Source: Neonectria sp. B-13
Taxonomy: Eukaryota > Ascomycota > Sordariomycetes > Hypocreales > Nectriaceae
Direction of reading: 5' to 3'
Assembly (NCBI GenBank): GCA_002682825.1
Contig: NOKP01000065.1
Coordinates: forward strand, 28,543 to 69,697
Length of the DNA stretch: 41,155 nucleotides
Shown piece by piece: positions 36,248 through 41,155 of this stretch. The translations under genes and the position numbers were made by a program. Position 1 is the stretch's first letter. Every line of letters begins with the position of its first letter. The notes under the pieces were generated by a model. The model was not told where the DNA came from. It ran no database searches and was given only the letters and a program-made list of their open reading frames with translations.

Positions 36248-38580
36248 CTACACTGACTGCAAGCGACCCCGGAGGAAACCACGTTTCCGGTTGTAATCCC
36301 CAAAATCATCTCCCTGCCGTTTCCTCTTCTTCCCGGATACCTTGACAAGCTGTTTGTGCTTGAGGTTTGGACGAAGGGTGGCGCGGTCGAAGTCGATGAG
36401 CATGACGCGGCGGCGCTCGTCGTTCCAAAGCCGGTTGGCATCGCGCTCGTCGCCGTGGTCGACGCCCTCGGCCCAGACGGCCTGCGAAGAACGCCGCAGT
36501 TCCGCCGCCAGGTCCGTCGCGTCAGCGCCCGCGGCCACCGTGTCCGCCATCGTCTCCCCGCCCCACGACATCAGCATCATGTGGAAGACCCTGGCCCCGC
36601 CAGGGAGTATGTAGCCCCGGTCTAGCCGCGCGAGTCCCAGGTGCACCGGTACCACCTCGCCCTGGATCCTGTCGAGCCGCGCGTAGATACGACTCTCGTG
36701 CTCCAGCCGGCGGGGATGCGGCGACAGCGTTCCCTTGCCGACAAACGTGTACCCGTACGGCGCCAGCTCCAGTTTGAAGAGGACGCCTATCGCTCCCATC
36801 TTGCCCCAGCCGTCCAACGCCTCGCAGTCTCGATACGGGTTCTTGCGGAGCCGCTCGCCCACGAGGCGGGCGAACTCATCGGTGTCGATAGGGTGCAGGG
36901 TGCCACCTTCAGCGGACCGATGCGAGAGCACGTTAGGGCAGTTACTGTCAAGATCCAAGCCTCTCTTGAGGCCCAACAGGCAGGCCTGCGTGCAGTATTG
37001 CTTGGCAGGTGACGACTCGGACATCTCAGTATCGTCCTCCCCTTCCTCCTCCCCTTCCTCCTCCCCCTCTCCTCCCTCGGAGCTGCCGCCCGATGGGCCA
37101 TCTTTCCGTTTGGTGACATCCGTCCTTGCCCAAGATCGGGATAGATCGCCCTCCGGCCCGTCGCCTTCTTCGTCCGCCTCGTCTCTATGAAGTGCTGCCG
37201 TGGACCTGCAGGACGACCTTGACCGCAACGAGACCTCTCGGTCGGCTGGGACCGCGCTAGACATGAACACCGAGCCTTCCGTTGCTTGCGACGACGACGC
37301 CGAGGGCGAGTCCGTATCCTCCGCCCCTAGAAGCCGCGCCGCATCGTCGTACGGCTCCCTCCATTTCTTCAGTGCTGCCTCAGCCTTCCGCGACGCCGCA
37401 TCGAGTGACGCTCCTTTGAGAGCTTCAGATCGGAGGCTCAACAGGCAAAAGCTAGCCAGCTGAGCCGCTGCCGTATAGGACACCTTATCGTCGACCCAAT
37501 CCCCGTCTAACGCTTCACCCACGTCCTCATCCGGCACGCACGGATGGCAATACAGCGTCTGCGGGTCGGCTCGGTCGATATGAAGGAATAATAAAGACTC
37601 GCCGGCAGCAATATAGCCATATGCAACCTCATACCTTACCATGTAGTCGAAGACCTGCGTCAGCGCCATGGCAACCAGTTCTTCCGCCCTGTCTTGTCCC
37701 CGTACCTCAGCATCGCTCAGAGACTTGTTGCTGTTGATCCGCTCAATTACCTCCATAAACAGCGTCTCCTTCGCAACGGCCGGCTTCAGGCACTCTAACG
37801 CAACCTTGTGGGCTGCCTTGTAGTCATAGACGAATGCTAGGCTCTCGTCTCCGCCCAGGCGCGTACGGACACCCGCTCCGTCAGGTTTCGTCGGCGGAGG
37901 CTTGACTCTCTGCTCGGACGCCACTCGCTTGTTCGGTCCGGTCCGCCGCCGTCGCTCCGGCCTTTCCCCGCTCAGGTCCTCCTCCCTAACTAGAACACCA
38001 TCGCTCGGTTGCGTGAAATCCCGGATGTTGTTGCTGAATCGTAGCCCCATACACTGATATTCCTTGCACAGCTCCTCGTCGTCCCAGACGGGACGCAGAA
38101 TTTCCCAGACAGGATCTTCCACAGCAAGCTTCTCAAAGTGATCGACGGCATTCTCGTTGCCTGCCCGTTTGCGATGGATCGTCGTTCCTAGATCTCTGGT
38201 CGTACTTTCTTGATGGAAGAGCCGCCTCTCCCCACAGACCCTCCTGATTGCTTCAAAGTGATCTTGTCGCTGGGTGTTCGTGAAACTGGTCCAGGGACGA
38301 AGCCACTTAGGATAGTATTTACCCTCGACCTTAGTGAATCCCGTCGATGACTTGGATTTGTCGGCGAGGGCGAGTTTCTTGTAGAGGTGGAAGTGGCAGT
38401 TGTATAGATATTCTTCCAGTGTGGTCCTCTGGTTCTTGCGTCGCTCTGCCTCCTTTCACGTCGCTCTGCCTCCTTTTCGCGTCGCTCTGCCTCCTTTTCG
38501 CGTCGCTCTGCTTCCTTCTCGCGTCTGAGCTCCTCGTTCTCGCGCTGGAGCCGCTCGATCTCTTGAAGATGGTCCGACAT
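36248..38580 (-). pseudogene. Coiled-coil, protein-kinase-like gene with a 1-bp frameshift
   Basis: ATG 38578-38580 (MSDHLQEIERLQRENEEL) begins a charged coiled coil with a REKEAER heptad-like repeat. The third repeat unit lacks one base (38454-38456) and the frame shifts. In the other frame the protein continues TLEEYLYNCHFHLYKKLAL, GKYYPKWLRPW, then EDPVWEILRPVWDDEELC and on to the stop at 36248, about 777 residues in all. The middle is acidic and Ser-rich. The C-terminal part is kinase-like: GAIGVLFKLELAPYGYTFVG, MLMSWGG, DHGDERDANRLWN (HxD...N) and VMLIDFDRA (DFD). The last 40 residues are basic (GKKRKRQGDD). I recognise it as a multigene accessory family in hypocrealean fungi, of unknown role. 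If the missing base is a reading error, the gene is intact. Confidence 0.7.
38454..38515 (-). repeat. 21-bp coding tandem repeat carrying the frameshift
   Basis: Units 38474-38494 and 38495-38515 are 21 bp and near-identical (minus strand GAGGCAGAGCGACGCGAAAA). Unit 38454-38473 is 20 bp because its A run is one shorter (AAA against AAAA). Confidence 0.85.
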
Positions 38581-38986
38581 CGCGTGCACCGTATGGGACG
38601 CCTAGAGCGTCTCGGCTTCGGGTGTGTGGTGTCGATTTCGGAGTTCGAGAGATGTCCCGGCGAGTTGCGGCCTCAAAAAGTAAGGACACTCCGAGGTACC
38701 CGCGTCTGCCGTTGTTTATCCGATTGGTTTCCAACAACAAACCACCCCGCTGTCTGTGCATGCGCAGCCTGCCCGTGCGGCAGAGTGGCTGATTGCGGCG
38801 ATCAATAGGGGGACGGGTACCCGTCCTTCTAAAAATGGATAACGTATCCCTTTGACTGTCGTAAGGCAACACCTACGTACCGCGCCCCACATGACCCCCG
38901 CTAAGGCCGAGGTACATGGAGTGACTTTAAGCATCAGCGAAATCAACCCCGCCCAATTCATCATACAATTCATTCTGTGCACTCTC
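38581..38986. other. Gap between the kinase-like gene and the piggyBac remnant
   Basis: About 400 bp, probably including the promoter of the minus-strand kinase-like gene and the 5' flank of the piggyBac remnant. No separate feature seen. Confidence 0.4.
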
Positions 38987-39660
38987 ATGGATTCCCAACA
39001 GTCCTCCAGCCAAGCAGTCAATGCATATGATGACAATAGTTTCATTCGTATTGATGACAGCCGCCGCGAGCAGCCGGCTGATAACACCTGCCGGCCGATA
39101 CATAATCCGGTCCAGCATGTTGTTGGATTGCGCAGTGATGCTGAGTGCACTTGATAAAAGGTGGTTATTATTGTTCTTGTTGTAATTGTTTCTAATGAAC
39201 GTGAAGGCCCTATTTTATATTTCAATATGAGCCTGAGTCCTACGAAGTCGCCACCATCTAGGACTTCTTTTAGAGTTTGTCATGACATCAGGGTCATGAA
39301 GTCGAGGGGGAAACCTCAATCCTTCCAACACAGCATCGCGGTTACAACTTCAAGCCGATGGACCTTCCCAGCCGGGTCTTCGAGATAACAGCCCTGCCCC
39401 CAGAGCCGCTATTGCTTTTCCAGCAATTCCTACCTATTTCCTTAGTGGAAAGCTGGGTCTGCTATACCAATAGCTGGGTCAGTCACCGGCTTGAGCAGCA
39501 TGAAGCTGGCAGCTGCAGATTGAAGCCACAGTCTCGGCTGTTGGCTTGGAAGCCGACCTCTGTTGCAGAAATCTACATATGGCTTGCGATCTTGATGTAT
39601 ATGGGAATACATAGGGAGCCGCAGATCGAGGATTATTGGAAGGTTTCTGGATCCAAGGAC
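38987..39660 (+). pseudogene. PiggyBac-type transposase remnant, cut by a hAT insertion
   Basis: A first frame starts ATG 38987 (MDSQQSSSQAVNAYDDNSF) and runs to TGA at 39154. Two more stops or shifts lie in 39160-39290. From about 39340 a clear frame reads MDLPSRVFEITALPPEPLLL, FQQFLPISLVESWVCY and WKPTSVAEIYIWLAILMY, then MGIHREPQIEDYW, the conserved opening of the DDE_Tnp_1_7 domain of piggyBac transposases. The frame meets the hAT terminus at 39661 and stops three codons in. The catalytic Asp residues lie beyond the cut and are not in this window. The 5' assignment is less certain than the 3' one. Confidence 0.65.
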
Positions 39661-39800
39661 CAGGGTTGAAAGCCACTCCACTCAATCCACTGGCTGCTCG
39701 AGTGGAGTGGGTAGATCATAATCCACTGAATATCTCATTATAGTGGATCCACTGGAAGCTATCGTGGGTTGGGTGGATTGGGTGGATTGGCAAGTGCCTC
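39661..39800. repeat. Subterminal repeat cluster of the hAT element
   Basis: The words ATCCACT/AGTGGAT and CCACTC/GAGTGG recur about nine times in both orientations in 140 bp (for example AATCCACTGG, ATAGTGGATCCACTGG, GGGTGGATTGGGTGGATTGG). Such clusters are the transposase-binding subterminal repeats of hAT elements in general; binding here is inferred. Confidence 0.65.
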
Positions 39801-39880
39801 TATTCTTGATGCCATGATGGTGAAGCTATTTCCGAAGCCCTTGCCCACGTACGTCTCTTATTCCAACGTCCAAGTGAGAC

Positions 39881-41155
39881 TTATCTCCAACTGGCTTCCA
39901 TCTCGTCTTGAATGCCCACCACCTGAGTGAGCCACTTTGTTGCCCATCCTTCAAGCTGTTGATCTGACATCTGAGCCAATTCGAGGTCGACTTTTTTTTC
40001 GTCTACCGAGATAAAGAAGGGATCTAATTCATGAATAATACCTGCCCTTAGCCATGAACGTAATACCTGGCACATCCCGATAATCTGGGCTTCAAGTTGG
40101 TGGCGCAGAGGGTTCACCATCCGACCCGCTGCTGAGAAAAGACGCTCACACTCAGCAGACATTGGTTGTATCGTGAGAAAATCAAGCGCCATTCGCGATA
40201 AGTTTGGATACTTGAATCGCTTCTCGTGCCAGTAAGCGAGAGGATCGTCGATGGAGCCATCGCCACTTTCGCAGTGCGTGATCCAATGGAGATATTCGTC
40301 TTCGCCTGGCGTGAGGCCATCGTGACCTGCTTCTGGCGCTGTGTAGCGGTTTCGTTTAAGGTATTCCTGGAACGGATTGTCCGAAGTCTTCCGCTGCTTG
40401 GGAACTGGCTCAACGGCTGATGGCTCCTCTCCAGGCAATGCGGCCTCCCGATACTCAAAACGCCAGACATCGTGAACCATGTTTTTCGCCTCGTCAATCC
40501 ACTCAGGGCGGTCAGTCCAGTTGCGTTCAAACCATTTCCATCGGTATGCCGGATGGAGCGCCAGGCCAGTGTAGTAGATGGGCGTCTCGCTCAATATCTC
40601 GTAGTACTCATTCAACTTCTGCCAGCCCAAATTGATGTTGATCCTGAAGTGTTCAGGATCAGGGAAGTCCTTCGCGATATCCTTGAAGCGTTCGAGCTGC
40701 TCGAGAAGGAATTCGAAGCCTTGAATAACGTCCCAAATATTGCCATATGACCCAGTCCACCCACGCTTCCGCTTGCGGATCTGGCCGTCGCCTTCGAGCA
40801 TTTTGATCGTGGCTTCGTAGTAACTAAGGATTTGCGCAAATATTTCGACCACCTCCCAGTCCTTGTCGGATAGCTGGTTCTCTGGCTGGCAAATAAAGGG
40901 CATGTGAGTGACTTCTTAGGGCCGCCCCTCTTGGTCTTGTTCTGTTGTTCGAAGTCGATTCGATGATGGGCAATGAGTCGCTCGATATAGTCGCGAAGCA
41001 GTAGAGCTCGTCGTATCATATACAACTGCGACAGCCATCTGGTATCGTTGTCCAAAATAACATCCAACGGCTTTCTGGCGTTGAGTTTGGGGTCAGATGA
41101 CTTGTTGAAGGCTTCTTGTTGAATGTTGCGGAGCATGCCAGCCAACAAGTCAGAT
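39881..41155 (-). pseudogene. hAT transposase, 5' end outside window, one frameshift
   Basis: From the right edge: MLRNIQQEAFNKSSDP, LDVILDNDTRWLSQLYMIRR, ALLLRDYIERLIAHHRIDFE, up to KRGGPKK. The frame then shifts by one base near 40905 and continues FICQPENQLSDKDWEVVEIF, EGDGQIRKRKRGWTGSYGNI, a helical stretch with HPAYRWKWFERNW, and the hAT dimerisation region DPLAYWHEKRFKYPNLSRMA plus SAECERLFSAAGRMVNPLRH, ending at TAA 39881-39883. NDTRW and the SAxxERxFSAAG motif are family hallmarks. The N-terminal BED finger and the first catalytic Asp lie to the right of the window. If the shift is real, the copy is inactive. Confidence 0.85.

Larger units (their letters stand above)
39661..41155. mobile_element. 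hAT element, one end in window
   Basis: The element begins CAGGGTTGAAAGCC, a hAT-type terminus (CAGGG). The 8 bases before it, CCAAGGAC (39653-39660), would be the target duplication. The other end is outside the window, so neither the inverted repeat nor the duplication can be confirmed. About 220 bp of non-coding terminal sequence precede the stop of the minus-strand transposase. Confidence 0.75.

Noticed and set aside
36342..37463. Plus-strand open frames opposite the kinase-like gene
   Set aside because: They are antisense shadows of a GC-rich coding region with clear conserved motifs on the minus strand.
38188..38589. Stand-alone 133-residue coiled-coil protein
   Set aside because: Its second half is an out-of-frame reading. 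The correct frame continues into the kinase-like protein after the 1-bp shift.

Overview
The window reads as nuclear DNA of a filamentous ascomycete, probably a Sordariomycete and perhaps Hypocreales. The grounds are short GT-AG introns of about 50-150 bp, fungal gene families (ATF-type bZIP, CP2/Grainyhead factor, Sut1-like sucrose transporter, Pkr1), and fungal Fot1/pogo, Helitron, hAT and piggyBac elements, some carrying nonsense changes of the RIP type (CpA to TpA). The taxonomic call is an inference.

Layout. 1-2810: the 3' part of a Helitron RepHel gene with one in-frame intron. 2846-4706: a complete Fot1-like element with TA target duplication, immediately downstream of the Helitron gene; its transposase has five in-frame TAG codons. 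5662-6798: an intact ATF-type bZIP gene. 8441-8592: a 152-bp TG...CA repeat with a 5-bp target duplication, LTR-like; a second copy lies inverted at 22193-22348. 10085-12757: an intact three-exon CP2/Grainyhead factor. 13159-13899: an RNase H pseudogene that ends close to a 5'-truncated, decayed copy (B) of a long pogo-type element (13970-16491). 17546-19507: a six-exon sucrose/alpha-glucoside transporter. 19907-20398: a Pkr1-like V-ATPase assembly gene without a recognisable first exon, lying against an AWS-SET methyltransferase pseudogene.

21.5-28.4 kb is poor in genes: coding debris, a 653-bp foldback with 96-bp arms, and one possible promoter with a tiny ORF. 28707-31535 is an apparently intact copy (A) of the same pogo-type element, with perfect 91-bp inverted repeats, TA duplication and a 779-codon transposase. 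It sits between an HNH-family fragment and a frameshifted gene resembling the N-terminal part of TLH/RecQ-type proteins. From 32.7 kb come members of fungal accessory families: a MADS-like small ORF, an intact HCD-type kinase with a 12-bp tandem array upstream, a PD-(D/E)XK pseudogene, and a coiled-coil kinase-like gene with a 1-bp frameshift. At the right edge a hAT element interrupts a piggyBac-like reading frame.

Overall, a few conserved genes (bZIP, CP2, transporter, Pkr1) stand among nested transposons and broken accessory genes. No operon-like cooperation is visible. The common thread is repeated insertion, truncation at element borders and RIP-like decay, with one pogo copy that escaped it.
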